Positions 1 through 11,788 of a stretch of 64,000 nucleotides of DNA are shown here, piece after piece; position 1 is the first letter of the stretch; every line of letters starts with the position of its first letter. The DNA is taken from positions 10,473,501 to 10,537,500 of the forward strand of contig CAJFCV020000005.1 in NCBI GenBank assembly GCA_904066235.2, in the 5' to 3' direction. This stretch comes from Bursaphelenchus xylophilus. Its lineage: Eukaryota > Nematoda > Chromadorea > Rhabditida > Aphelenchoididae. Both the position numbers and the translations under genes were made by a program. The notes beneath the pieces were generated by a model that saw only the letters and a list, made by a program, of their open reading frames with translations, had not been told where the DNA came from and did not search any database.

Positions 1-237
1 TAATTTAATTTCCATCCATTCTACAAAGCATTTGTGCTTTATTTTGCTGGTTAGCATTAAAAATTTTTTACTTATCTACCTTCCGGGCCGGGCCGGGCCG
101 AAAGTGTCGGCCCGGCCGATGGGCCGAAGCGGTTAGGCCGGCCCAGGGCTTTTTCAAATCTGCTCAGGCCCGGCCCGGCCCAATCACCGGGCCCGGCCGG
201 GCCGGGCCGGGCCGGCCCAGCCCGATTGCCACCTCTA
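1..237. mobile_element. Family A hAT-like element, inner end, cut by window edge
   Basis: A GC-rich run of GGCC/GGGCC words ending CGATTGCCACCTCTA. It is the reverse-complement copy of 16336-16575, down to the flanking AT-rich sequence. It sits inside an H element, whose start should directly precede GCTGAAACAGTCCGG at 238. Confidence 0.75.
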
Positions 238-448
238 GCTGAAACAGTCCGGTGAACGGATTGGCCATTTGTCAAAAAAAAAGACGCGAAAAAACTTTTT
301 GTTGGAGAAGAAATGGGGAATTTTTAGGACGAGAGAGTACGTTTTTGCGCATCTTTTCTCTGACTTCTCTGTGAAATCTAGACGAAGAGTAAAAAACCGA
401 TAGCGAAAAGTCTATTCCGGTCACCGGACTCCTCAGTTCGACGTGCGA
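238..448. mobile_element. Family H element, 5' end displaced by element A
   Basis: It matches 39247-39460 and 46380-46600 (AAACAGTCCGGTGAA..CACCGGACTCCTCAG..GACGTG). The missing start lies beyond the inserted A element, outside the window. Confidence 0.7.
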
Positions 449-1749
449 CATGTACTGTGAGGAACAAGTAAAAGCAACAAATTAGCGAATTAAGGCTAGT
501 CGTTCCATAAAGTGTGTTGACATTTTTGGCAATGCAACTACTAAAGGACAGACTTCACGTCAAATATAGTGTCGTTGTTCCGCTTGATATTTCATCATAG
601 CGTTAAACGTCTATAAGCCGGATATGTTTAAACCGACAAATCTATTCGTGGTTTGTCGCTGAGAGGACAGGCAACATTTCCGTTACGCTGTAGATGTTTT
701 TAACATGTTAAGGTTAAAGCTTCCAGCTTGTCATGCAATTTGATTACGAAGGATGTATTACGGGGCTGGAGAGGCGGTAAAAAACGTCAGAGGCAAAAAT
801 AGACAGAAGGTAAAAGGTAAAACTTTGCTATAAATTTTTGATGTAAATTATGTCGGGAACGGCGCAAAAAAAAGAGAAAAGCAATTTGATTTTTTCGCGA
901 CTCTATCCATTTTCCCGGCGGCGATGCGGTTTTCAATAGAAGGCTCATTATTTTCCCGACACGTACTTAAAAGCAAAGTGTGTGGAGAACAAAAAGCATT
1001 GTGAAAAAGTTCTCGGGCTTTAGTCAAATTTTTGCCATGTTTTCGATAACATTGGTCAATCAAAAAATTGGTCGCCTACTGTAATTGAGTTTTTCATGCA
1101 GTAAAACAAATAGATATAGAAATTTTACGTGGGAGAAGAGGATAAAAAACGCATGAATAGCGAAATCAATTATGGAGTGGTATGTGTAGCAGAAGTGGCA
1201 AACTTTCACCTATGCAATACAACGTAACAGACGTGGCTCTCGGGTCGGAACAAGGCCAGGCTTAATCGTTCTTACCGAACTTCTTTGGCCATGGCCGGAC
1301 CGACCGCCTCCAGTCGATCTGCGACTTTTGGCCTGGTCCGAAATTGAACCGCAGTACCGTACCTCATAGACGTCATATATGCAGAAACTGATCCCTACAA
1401 AGAAATTATCTTCCAGTCCTATCAGAGCCCAAAGCTGATGTTTGAAATCTGCTTCCAATTTTGGTTAATCATACAAAAGAAGCTTTGTATTTATCCCACG
1501 TATGTTGATATGTGTTTTTCTTGATATTCCGCCAACCGCTAAATGTACAGAGTAATATTATATAAGGAGTAATTACAGTAATCTTCCAAAGGCCACAGGT
1601 TACGTCGTGGAGTCCAAACCGGAACTTTTCGCTTCGCTTTTAAGCGGATTATCCGAACGTTCTCTGCCGCCTTATCAACACCAGACATAGCTAAAAAAAG
1701 ACTTGTTTGGCACTGCAATTTTTTCTTGCGAAAAACTCATCTTGCCGTG
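449..1749. other. No gene; decayed repeats
   Basis: An F-type end (AAGGCTAGTCGTTCCATAAAG) near 493 and the 3' half of a B2 element (853-962, ending GGCTCATTATTTTCCCGACA) are visible. Between 970 and 1749 I see only AT-rich single-copy DNA without a supportable exon. Confidence 0.5.
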
Positions 1750-2009
1750 TACAGTGGGGGATCTGCTCCAGTGGCAAAAAACGGACCATTTTGTGTCCAG
1801 GAAGTATCAACAAAATGTGGCAAAATACCTCCCTCTCCAAGGGAAAAAATGCCGATTTCAAAAGCGCGTCCGATCTTTTTGTGAAGAAAAGGGCGTTTCA
1901 AAAAAGAAGTTTTTTTAGCTTGGAGAAGGAATCATTTTGCCACATTTTTGATGCTTTCCGGATGCAAAATCGTACGTTTTTTGCCACTGGATCAGGTCCG
2001 TTACTGTAG
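1750..2009. mobile_element. Family C palindromic MITE
   Basis: It starts TACAGTGGGGGATCTGCTCC and ends GGATCAGGTCCGTTACTGTA; the two halves are reverse complements around a short centre near 1880. The flanking TA suggests a Tc1/mariner-type TA target. Confidence 0.85.
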
Positions 2010-2136
2010 CATGGCCCGGTCCGTCTCTACGTAATTTGACTTGGCTCGGTTGCAGCAGCATTTTCGTAATAGTGAGCTTCCGTACTAAAGCAAAAAACTC
2101 CCTAAAGCGAGCAACCTCCAAGGCCCTATAAACTTG

Positions 2137-2276
2137 TCAGTCCGTCGGGAAAATAATGTGGATTTTTTGCGTTTTAGAATCATTGCTTTCCAACGGCTAG
2201 GCAGGCTGGAGATTTGGTGCCCTACTGCGAAATTTTGCTGCGACAAATCCACATTATTTTCCCGACTGACTGGTAA
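2137..2276. mobile_element. Family B1 MITE
   Basis: Left end CAGTCCGTCGGGAAAATAAT, right end CACATTATTTTCCCGACTG. The interior holds the CGCTTTGCGACGG-like hairpin typical of B1. Confidence 0.85.
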
Positions 2277-2288
2277 TGGAGATATTAG

Positions 2289-2433
2289 CCTGTCGGGAAA
2301 ATAATGTGGATTTGTGGCGCGTAGTAATCGCCCATCATCACTTTGCGATGGCTCGGCGCGGCAAGCGATTTAGCGCCTTTTTGAAGCAAAATAATTTGCT
2401 GTGACAAATCCACATTATTTCCCCGACAGACTG
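2289..2433. mobile_element. Family B1 MITE
   Basis: Left end CCTGTCGGGAAAATAATGTG, right end CCACATTATTTCCCCGACAG; it lies 12 bases after the previous B1 copy. Confidence 0.85.
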
Positions 2434-2673
2434 GAAATTTTACTTCAAAAAGAACCTCAATATAACTAATTTTTTTCAGTTCCTTGTTAAACTCACATGA
2501 GTTTTTTTTGTTTTTACAAAAACTAAGTTCAAGAATCATCAAGTCCTGCGGCGAGAAAACTGAAGTTTATCTCAATATCTCAACTACAATACGCACTACA
2601 AATGTATTTACGGAAAATTGTAGTTTAAACCGCAAAAAACAAAGACTTGTAAAAACCAAGCTCAATTGGCCGT

Positions 2674-2819
2674 ATCAGTCTGTCGGGAAAATAATGTGGA
2701 TTCGTCGCGACTTACAAATCGCAAATCGTCGCTACGCGGCGGCTGTAGATTTGGTAGGCCACTGAAAGGCGAAAAATTTCTAAGCGACAAATCCACATTA
2801 TTTTCCCGACAGGCTGATA
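2674..2819. mobile_element. Family B1 MITE
   Basis: Complete copy: ATCAGTCTGTCGGGAAAATA to CCCGACAGGCTGATA, flanked by TA. Confidence 0.9.
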
Positions 2820-3234
2820 AAATTTTATGCGCCCTTACTCAGCTGATGAAATTTGCAGGCGTAATAGATAATTATGTATTATCCTTCATTTGCTTTTGTA
2901 TCCATCTTTAACAATACATTTTTTGTAGTAGTGCGTGACTTGGGGGTGGATGATGAAACGTTTACACGATAAATTACCCGTTAAACAGCTGAGCAGGAAC
3001 TACACTTTTAGCGTGGGAAAGGTCGGCATTCATGTATAGGGTGCATAAATTTAGATTTAACCGAAAAATTTTATAAATTTTTTAATCAGAGGATAAAGAA
3101 AGAAAAAGAAAATGAAATATTTGAATAATATCTAATAAAGAAAGTCTCCCAGATACGACGCCCGGTTTTCATTAAATTTTAAGCACATGCAATGCATATT
3201 CCACATGTAAATTTTTGAAGGTTTTAGCTCTGCT

Positions 3235-3686
3235 AACAGGGGAAGTACTCCAAGTGCGACGCTCAGATTTTCTTTAAATTTTGCACACACATCGGGTATG
3301 GACTAAATTTCAATTCCTGAAAGTTTTAGCTCGCGCTTTGCGGGCGCCGCCGAGATATCGAACGATTTTTGCCGCCGAGATAGCACGCTAAACGTTGAGA
3401 GCGGTCAGAGAGAAAAGCGCTTTTTATCCATAACTTTGACAGTTTCGTGCGGAAAAATTTGATTTTTTGTAGAAACATTACCCTTTACGGTTGAAATAGG
3501 CATGAAACTTTTCGTGCCGAAATTCGGTAAAAAGTCCTAAATTTTGGCCGACTTTCGATCTAAAAATCTCGGTTGTTTCTGCAAAGCGCGAGCTAGGATT
3601 TTCGAATATATTTTAGAAAAAATTGTTCTAAATTTGTGCCAAGTTTCATCAAAATCTGAGCGTCGCACTTGGAGTATTTCCCCTGA
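3235..3686. mobile_element. Family I element, full length
   Basis: It starts AACAGGGGAAGTACTCCAAG and ends CTTGGAGTATTTCCCCTGA. The interior holds the family words GCGCCGCCGAGATATCGAAC and TTTCTGCAAAGCGCGAGCTA. No open frame spans it. Confidence 0.8.
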
Positions 3687-3778
3687 GCCGAGTTATTCAA
3701 CAATCTTTGCAGCCGAGAGAGTACGCAAGGCACGGAGAGCGGAAACAGGGAAAAAATCTTGTCATATATCTTTGTGAA

Positions 3779-3991
3779 CTACATATGATCCGATGACAAA
3801 AAACATACCATTTTGCATCCGGGAAGTATCAAAAATGTGGCAAAATGCTTCGAAGGGCGCGCCCTTTCCTTCACGAAAAAAGTTTGAAGTCGGAGTCTTT
3901 TACTTGGAGAGGGAAGCATTTTGCCACATTTTTGATACTTCCCGGATGCAAAATGGTACGTTTTTTGCCACTGGATCAGGTCCCCCACTAT
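3779..3991. mobile_element. Family C palindromic MITE
   Basis: Diverged left end (GATCCGATGACAAAAAAC); clear right end GATCAGGTCCCCCACTATA. Confidence 0.75.
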
Positions 3992-5036
3992 AAGAATCTC
4001 GAAGAAAAAATGGCAAGGGGGGACCAAGGCGTAATTTTAAAAATTCGAAAAACCAAGGTGATTTTTTTAACATGGTAACCCCCTTTACCTAAATTTTTGC
4101 CGAATTTCATCAAAATTTGAGCGTAGAAACCCAATATGTATAAAAAATAATTTTGTAATGATGTTCTTTGCTGTGTAAAGCCGTCTGCAGCCACCGCCGT
4201 AGATCTCAATTTTTGTGAAGGCTTTGCGATGTGTCATCGATAAAATTGATTTCGTTAAAAGCATTTTGGACGCTAACCTTACATCTCTAATCTTAATCTT
4301 ACTAAGACAAAGCAAACATGCCAAACATCTGCGATAATCATTGTCTGGGATCCACACTCACGCTAAAGATGCTTACAATGTTGTTGTCTGTATGATACAT
4401 ATGATACATAAAGACAACATACAATACAGTGAAAAGATCTCTGTAAAGAACGAACATTTTAGCAAAATTTCTTTTTTTTTTGGCTGTGTTTAATCCTCAC
4501 ACCTACAACTTTTCATAAAGATGATTAGGAGTCCAAAAGTGTTCCAAAAATATGTCTTCAAATCCCTGAAGGTATGACGAAGCCAAGACCCAACTTGAGG
4601 CAGAAATAAAGGCACAAGAACATGTTGAATATGCGGCTTAAAGGACTTGCACTTGTCAGATCGTTTACAACCTTAGCAAAGGTCGAAAAATGATGATGTT
4701 ATATGGAAGTCAAATATTATAGTTCTTGTCGCAAAAAACAGATTAGGCTTTTATATTTCATGTGGCACTTTGAAATATAAAACGCCAAAGTCTTGCTGGG
4801 CCTGTAAATCGCTTTGTCGGGTTAACCCGGCTTTTTGAAATACTAAATTTTCGCATCAAACCATCGCTGTGACATAACGCTGTTTCCACAACATCGCGGG
4901 AATTTACACAGTGAAAACGGCTTTTTTGAGGCTTGCGGTGATCGAAAAAGAAAAAATGCCCATGCACTTTACAAAAATGCTAATAGCATGTCGGAAAAAT
5001 AATGTGGATCTTTTTATTTTCATAAAATATAATATC
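3992..5036. other. No gene; remnants only
   Basis: A short I remnant (TTCATCAAAATTTGAGCG) at about 4105 and an F2-type right end (CCATGCACTTTACAAAAATG) at 4962-4985 are visible. 4360-4740 appears single-copy; no exon with splice sites was found. Confidence 0.45.
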
Positions 5037-5202
5037 GGTCCGTCGGGAAAATAACGGCGGATCGTCGCAGCGAAATGTTTCGCTTCGTCGGAAAAATCTG
5101 CCGTCGCGCATGAAATCTCCAGCTTCGGCAGCCGTCGCAAAGCGATGATGAGCGATTTCGAGGCGCGACGATCCGCCGTTATTTTCCCGACAAACTGATA
5201 TA
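5037..5202. mobile_element. Family B3 MITE
   Basis: CCGTCGGGAAAATAACGGCG to CGCCGTTATTTTCCCGACA, with a long internal hairpin around CGCAAAGCGATGATG. Confidence 0.85.
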
Positions 5203-5207
5203 ATACT

Positions 5208-5666
5208 AACAAAGGAAGTACCACAAGTGCGACGCTCAGATTTTCTTTAAATTTTGCACACGCGCCAGACATGAACTAAATATCAATTCATGAAAGTTTT
5301 AGCTCCCGCTTTGCGGGCGCCGCCGAGATATCGAACGATTTTTGCCGTCGAGAGAGCACGCTAAACGCGGAGTGCGGTCAGAGAGAAAAACGCTCTTTGG
5401 CCATATCTTTGCCAGTTTTGCGCGGAAAAATTTGATTTTTTGTAGAAACATTATCTTTTACGGTAGAAATAGGCATGAAACTTTTCGTGCCAAAATTCGG
5501 CAAAAAAGTCTCAAATTTTCGCCGACTTTCGATCTAAAAATCTCGGTTGTTTCTGCAAAGTGCGAGCTAGGATTATTGCATATATTTTAGAAAAAATTAT
5601 TCTAAATTTGTGCCAATTTTCATCAAAATCTGAGCTTCGCACTTGCGGTATGTACTTCCCTGTAGG
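5208..5666. mobile_element. Family I element, full length
   Basis: Left TAACAAAGGAAGTACCACAA, right GCACTTGCGGTATGTACTTC; same orientation as 3235-3686. Confidence 0.8.
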
Positions 5667-5903
5667 ACAAAAAAAAAAGTAGGCGTTGGCATTGCCCCAA
5701 AAACAATCGGCCACTCGGCTATTCTCGGGGGCACTTTCGCACTTTATTACTCATGACTGAGTAGGTGAAAAGGGTGTTGCGTAATCGGATCAGTTTCCCG
5801 AATACACATTTATAGCTTTATGAGGAAATAGTCCAGTTTAGTGTCATTATATTTATGCACATATCGTATTATGTACGATACAAAAAAAGGACTTTCAACA
5901 AAA

Positions 5904-6300
5904 AAATTGGGCTCTTCGTTTCACATGTGCGAGCTGGACGTTTGCCCACAGTAGTAGATGTGTGGAAAGATTTCATAGTGTAAAATACAACGTATTTGTA
6001 CAAGGAACGGCTTTGCCACCTTACCTCATTAATGTATAAGATATGGTCGCGGTGCACTGTGCATTTGCAGTTTGAATTTTGCTTTTTTTATTGCACTGTG
6101 CAAACATTTTTCAAGTCATTCTGCACTGTGCAATCGCCCCTCGCGCAAAACTCACGGTGACGCAGGTAAAAAAACTTGCGCAACCTTTGTGTTGCATGTT
6201 GCCGAAGACACTATCAGTCTGTCGGGAAAATAATGATCTTGCTGGAGGAAAAATAATTTTTTTTTGACTTCCGGCGACATACAGACCTGATCCAGTGGCA
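5904..6300. repeat. Unit of a dispersed direct duplication, copy 1
   Basis: It starts AAAAAATTGGGCTCTTCG. It matches 9163-9545 in the same order and orientation: CACATGTGCGAGCTGGACG, the GATATGGTCGCGGTGCAC block, an F-like GCACTGTGC block and the start of a B element. The unique DNA around the two copies differs. Confidence 0.75.
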
Positions 6301-6601
6301 AAAAACGTATCATTTTGCATCCATGAAGTATCAAAAAATGTGGCAAAATGCTTCCCTCTCCAAGTGAAAAAACTCCGATTTCCAAAGCACGCCCGCTCTT
6401 TTTGTGAGGGAAAGCGCACGCCATTCAAAACGATGTTTTTTCACTTGGAAGGGGAGGCATTTTGCCACATTTTTTGATACTTCCCGGATGCAAAATGATA
6501 CGTTTTTTGCCACTGGATCAGGTCCTTCACTGTAATTCATCTCCTCAGCGACGTGATTTGCTATGCAACAAAGTGCTCATTATTTTCCCGACAGCCTGAT
6601 G
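6210..6601. mobile_element. B2 MITE split by a nested family C element
   Basis: The B2 left end (TATCAGTCTGTCGGGAAAAT) is at 6210. A complete C palindrome lies at 6291-6537 (GACCTGATCCAGTGGC to GGTCCTTCACTGTA). The B2 right end (CATTATTTTCCCGACAGCCT) closes it at 6601. Confidence 0.8.
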
Positions 6602-7550
6602 ATATATGTATTATAGTATTCACAGTGCGGTAAGCTTCGGGACAAAGAGTTTATGAACTTTTGGAGAAGCATTGCTTCACGGCTTCCGCCGAGCAATGAT
6701 CTCCAAGCAGTGTAACAAAGGAACCTCTCAGACAGAGACACGGTCTTTGGCGCTCTTACGGAAGTTCAGGCGTCCTCATAGACAGCACAAAACATATTTA
6801 TAAAATTGTAACACGCTCCAATTAAAATACGCTTTTTAGAAAGTGCGTAGCCTTTTTGTGGAAAGGCCGCAAATTTGGCATTTTGCATTGTTCAACTAGA
6901 CATCGCGCGATAAAAGCCGTTTTTCTAACATAGTAAGTTGTTGCAGTCTTCTGAAGCTTCAAAAAAGGGAAAATGCGCTATGGTTAAAGAAAAAATCACT
7001 CATTTTTTGTCTTTTTTTACTACCGTCTGAATATTTAAACATGGTAAGTTGCTCGCACGACAGACAAGCGCAAAAAGTAAAAAAAGTCACTATGCGCCAC
7101 GACAAAAAATCTACGAACTTTGGAAACCGCGTAGTATACTGTATCGCTTCCGCTGTCCACTTCAACGCCGCCATCCTTCATAATGCTTCTTATCTTTTAA
7201 GAGGGCACAATCACAAGAAGTACGCGCCATTTCCGGTCAAAGATGTTTCCCGAACGGATTACGACCAAGAGTGATACGTCCCGACGACAGTACAATCGGA
7301 TTAAAATTACGATAGACCAAAAATTTCAAAAAACAAATAAACTTCTTAACATACCACATACCTTTGACAAAACTAATACGAAATGACACATGCAAAACGG
7401 CGAGAATTTATAGGAGCTTTTCTTATATGGTTTATCATTATCAACCCTACAGTTCCTCACAAACTGGCGAAGAAGTCTTAATACGGCTTTACATGGTGCG
7501 GGCGGCGTCGCAAATTGACTTTGCTCGACAAACAACTGGCATATCTTGAT
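6602..7550. other. No supportable gene
   Basis: 6610-6750 is an inverted relative of 13318-13452 (GCAATGATCTCCA..CAAAGGAACC). The rest is AT-rich; no exon with plausible splice sites is seen. Confidence 0.4.
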
Positions 7551-7740
7551 ATGGGGCCGAGCCCAGCGAGTTTAAAAGGACCCGGCCCAACCTTTTCCGG
7601 TCCCCGGGCCGAGCCAACCGAGGGCCCCGGCTGGATATGGCGGATCCGGTCTGGGGCCGGGCCCAGCGAGTTTGATTGCCGACCTTTTCCCTTTTTCCGG
7701 CCCCCGAGCGAGCCCCCAATCGCCCCAATGACTAAAATTC
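7551..7740. repeat. GC-rich family A-like fragment with internal direct repeat
   Basis: GGGCCGAGCCCAGCGAGTTT near 7554 recurs as GGGCCGGGCCCAGCGAGTTT near 7653, each followed by GACC..CTTTTCC and GGCCCC. No inverted ends were resolved. Confidence 0.5.
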
Positions 7741-8549
7741 AGAGTCTCAAGCGAAAGTCGTGATATAAAAGTCGTGATATAAAGCCCTACCATATGAGAC
7801 ATACATCAGCAGATAGCGTTTTCAGCGTTCTTTCAGATGATCTAAACAGCAATTGCGAACTTACACCTCAACCTGTGAAAAACGCAAAATAAAAAAACGA
7901 CAAAGTCATACTTCTAGACCTAATAAAACTCAGAGCAAACATCCAATCGGGTTTTGTTTGAAATGCTTTAGCATTGGTTGATAACTTTTTGTTTTAAAAA
8001 TTTATCTTTCATTGTTATAACAAACAAGTATGTTACACCTCATACTTGTGCAGTGTTCACATTTGCGGCTCTGCCCGAGGCATTCCCTGGGCCGGGCCGA
8101 ACTATAGGACTATAGGAGCCCTATTTCGCAATGTGCGTGGTCGGCGCGTACCGTAAACTTTACTCGTCGCCCTGCGATAAGTTTTTTGCGCTATGCGTAT
8201 CACACAGACATGCCAAGACTTTTTGGCCCGTCTCTAGAGATAAACACTGTTTTTTCAGTCAAATCCGTGGGTCATGTTTTATGTCTGTCCCATCTGACCG
8301 TGTGCATAATTTCCTGATTCGCTGGATTATTCCGTCGATATCTTTGGAGAGGAGCAGAAGACAGAGTCAAGAGTAATTCGGAATGATCTGCAGGGGAGGA
8401 GGGCTTTGGCGGATAATATGGATTATTAGATAGACTATAGGAAGTGCGTCAGTTTCTGTGGGAAAATGCACGGAAGGGCTTTCAAAATCAGTGCTATGCC
8501 GTTAATGCCCAAGAAAAGCGGTTTTTGATGGTAGAGAAAAAGCATATAT

Positions 8550-8668
8550 TTGTCTGTCGGGAAAATAATGGGCACAATGTTGCTGCACCGATTGTGTCTG
8601 AAAAAGCAATTTCTCAGCGACGAAGCGATTTGCTATGCTAAAGAGTTGTCATTATTTTCCCGACAGAT
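8550..8668. mobile_element. Family B2 MITE, short
   Basis: GTCTGTCGGGAAAATAATGG to GTCATTATTTTCCCGACAGA; shorter than other B2 copies. Confidence 0.75.
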
Positions 8669-8689
8669 GCAAACAATGTTTTGTTTTAT

Positions 8690-9036
8690 AAGGTAAAACA
8701 CAATTGTTGGGTGGGCGGGGAAATCCACATCTCCACCCTCAGGGCTTAATTTCAAATCGATTTCTTTGAGCAAAGAATTAATAAAAGAGGATTTTGCGGA
8801 CCCTGGAACATGTAGAAAGAGCTTAATCCCCTCTGGCAATTTTCCAAAATCCCCGTTTAGACTAAAACAATAGACGAGTATAAGGTCTTGACATTTTATC
8901 GCGGTCCAGAACTCCGCCCTGTAAAAAAATTGTCGCTGCAAAAAATGGGGATCGCCGCGATTTATTACGCCTTTCCAAAAATGAAAAAAAAAATATGTAC
9001 ATTTTTTCGGGTGCATTGAAAAACAAAAACGGACCA
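8690..9036 (-). pseudogene. Possible fukutin-like gene fragment
   Basis: The minus strand has an uninterrupted stretch of about 115 codons with protein-like composition: DLILVYCFSLNG, then GKLPEGIKLFLHVPG, then SSFINSLLKEID. The order SLNG..hydrophobic VP..F is reminiscent of the segment just before the FWKNGRKIEC motif in the gene at 63.9 kb, and 11 bases coding SLNG (AGTCTAAACGG) are shared. There is no start with a splice or trans-splice site, no WYRxC motif and no continuation on either side; a B2 element abuts it at 8668. I read it as a decayed or captured exon. It may be chance. Confidence 0.25.
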
Positions 9037-9162
9037 TGCAAAATTCACTTTATGGCGCGACTAGTGCTAGTCGTGCCATAACGTCCGTAGAAGCACTGTG
9101 ATTTTTTTGCCCGCGCCGCTGCGACTTCCTGTTGTCGCACTAGCCAGTGGGGGACCTGATTC

Positions 9163-9545
9163 AAAAAAATTGGGTTCTTCGTATCACATGTGCGAGCTGG
9201 ACGTTTGCCCACGGTAGTAGATGTGTGGAAAGATTTCATAGTGTAAAATACAACCTATTTGTACAAGGAACGGCTTTGCTTTGTAATACATAAGATATGG
9301 TCGCGGTGCACCGTGCGTTTGCAGTTTGAATTTTGCTTTTTTTATTGCACTGTGCAAACATTTTTAAAGTCATTCTGCACTGTGCAATCGTCCCTCACGC
9401 AAAACTCGCGGTGAAACAGGTAAAAAAACGTGCGCAACTTTTGTGTTGCACGTTGCCGGAGACACTATCAGTCTGTCGGGAAAATAATGATCTCGCTGCG
9501 CCGATCGCGCATCTGAAGTGAAAAAAATTTTTTTTATTATATAGA
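9163..9545. repeat. Unit of a dispersed direct duplication, copy 2
   Basis: Partner of 5904-6300. It ends in a B2 left half (from 9470) that is cut by the C element beginning at 9541. Confidence 0.75.
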
Positions 9546-9775
9546 CCTGATCCAGTGGAAAAAAACGTTCCATTTTGCATCCGGGAGGTATTAAAAATGT
9601 GGCAAAATACTTCCCTCTCCGAGTGAAAAAACCCCAATTTCAAAAAATCACTCACAAAAAGTACTCGAAATCGGAGTCTTTCACTTGGAGAGGGAAGCAT
9701 TTTGCCACATTTTTTGATACTTCCTGGATGAAAAATGGTACGTTTTTTGCCGCTGGATCAGGTCCCCCACTGTAG
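9541..9775. mobile_element. Family C palindromic MITE
   Basis: TAGACCTGATCCAGTGG to GATCAGGTCCCCCACTGTA. Unlike 6291-6537, the host B2 element has no right half here. Confidence 0.8.
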
Positions 9776-10171
9776 CCAGTGACATGAATTTTTTTGCGAG
9801 CGCACCCCGCGATATCGCCGAAAAAACTCTACTGACTTTACGGCGCCGTGATGTGCCGCAAAATAAATAACTTGAACTCAGAACACACGGCAATGTGCTC
9901 GGACAAAGGTCGTATGCTCCCTACAATACGAGGAGTTGTCTCAAGTGACTACAAACCCCCCGATTTTTAGGAAAATACAAAAGTAAAATGGGAATGGATC
10001 TGAAGTTTAAATAGCAACGTGTTTAACGAGGTCGAGAAGGTTCGATGTGCTTAGTATACTACAAATATTGTTTTAGCGAACGACCTCTTATGGGATGCAC
10101 TTACAATTGGGATAGAGCAAGAAGAGGCGCAAAAAATATAAATTTTTTTAATAAGAAATATGCGAGACTCC

Positions 10172-10456
10172 TACTAGTCGTTCCAGAAAGTGCGTGCACT
10201 TTTTTCCGCCTTTTTTGCACCACACAGTGCAAGTTTTCGTGTTCCCCGCGCGACGCGATCCTTTTCGAAACATTTTGCACTGTGCAATTTCATCTCATGC
10301 GCCCAAAATTCGCGCCCACTCCGTTGAGAAAAGCTTGTGTCACAGCGATATTGGATTTGCACGGTGCAAAAGGTCAAATGCACCCCGCAAAAAGGGAATT
10401 TTGTGCACAGTGCGGCCTACGACAAAAAGTGCACGCACTTTCTGGAACGACTAGTA
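10172..10456. mobile_element. Family F MITE, complete
   Basis: TACTAGTCGTTCCAGAAAGT to CTTTCTGGAACGACTAGTA. The interior carries GCACTGTGC and GCACGGTGC words and the CGGTTGAGAAAAGC-like block shared with 49316-49589 and 57789-58073. Confidence 0.9.
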
Positions 10457-10599
10457 GCTGGCGCTTTGCAGATATAAACAAGATTTTTTAGTCAAATATT
10501 GGAAAAAATGTGCCATTGTTTTTGCAAACTTTGCCATGAAAAATTGTATGCCTATTTCTACGGCAAATGGTAATGCTTTCTTTTTCACAAAAAGGACCT

Positions 10600-10930
10600 T
10601 ACACAGCATTCCGAACTTTTTTCGCCGCCGATCGGTGTCCAAAAAAATGAAAAAATAAAAAGTGCACATTACATTTTCATGTGTGTAAGGGTAGCTTGAA
10701 GAGATACCGGCAAAAACAAAAACTCTTTATGTAGAATAATCAATTTCCTTTCAGAGAATGTAAGTTTTGTCGTCAGGTTGCGCGCTACCGTTGAAAAAAA
10801 TCGTCACTAAAAAATGGAAATTTCGATTGGGCATTCAAAATCGAAATGAAAATGTAATAAGTACTTTTTATTTTTTCATTTTTTTGGACACCGATCGGCG
10901 GCGAAAAAAGTTCGGAATGCTGTGCCCTAC
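10600..10930. repeat. Inverted repeat around CCGCCGATCGGTGTCCAAAA
   Basis: About 80-base arms at 10600-10681 and 10847-10927 are reverse complements (GCATTCCGAACTTTTTTCGC..). The centre holds AAACAAAAAC-rich DNA. It is probably a decayed fold-back element; no target duplication was found. Confidence 0.6.
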
Positions 10931-11788
10931 TTATTTTCGATATTTCTCTGCTCATAAGGCACCAATTTCTTTAAAATTTATATCAAATTAAGGCTGAAAA
11001 ATCCCATTTCTTGTCCACCGAGTATGATGTCTCTACGTTCACATAGGCGGCCGTACTGACCATTGCTATTTCCAATTTTAAAATTTTTTGGAGCTCTAAA
11101 CCGGTGAGATTTCGAAATTTCTCTAGAAATAAAGTTCGTAGTTCCGAGAGGCCCACTCAGTACTCCCCTAGCCGTTTTTACAATATTTAGAAGAAATAAG
11201 GCTGCGAACGACAGCCCAAAAAAGCTTGCAAAAAGCATGAAATTGCACAATGCAAAGTGAACTTTTGTTTTCGCACAATTCGTATCGCTGGAATTACTCC
11301 AGCGACTTTCCGGACAGACTATTCCAAAAAAGTTCAAGTTTTATTATTTTTGTTGACCCTTCCGGAAGCTCCCGGCCAATGACGCCATCTCCCCCCGAAA
11401 CCCTCGGAATGACCACCAGCTGACCCTCAAATCAACCCCTCACCCCCATCATGAAACAGCCTCCCCAAAAGGGCTTCGGAAATTGGATGGAGGTCAGGAA
11501 ATGACCAAGTTTTTACTGCCCCCTGTCGTCGTCACGTTTTTACACCATGGGTTCCGTCTGGGAATTTGCGACGCGACCATTGCGAAATGACTTTGGAATT
11601 GCGTTAAAGAAGTGACCAGAACCCTTTTTCGGGGGGTTTCAAAACGTCTGGGATACGGTGGGAAATTAGGGGAGAGCGTAGGGAGCGACTTAAAAATATG
11701 CGAGGGAATCAAATGACGGGGAATTTTTAAACGCAAACGCGAAAAAATTATTGATCAAAGAGCAAAGTTTATGGTGAAAATAGATGTT
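10931..11788. other. No supportable gene; GC-normal single-copy stretch
   Basis: 11220-11320 is an F4 remnant (ATTGCACAATGCAAAGTGAAC..CCAGCGACTTTCCGG). 11345-11740 has higher GC than its surroundings, but no frame shows both splice sites and protein-like composition. Confidence 0.4.
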
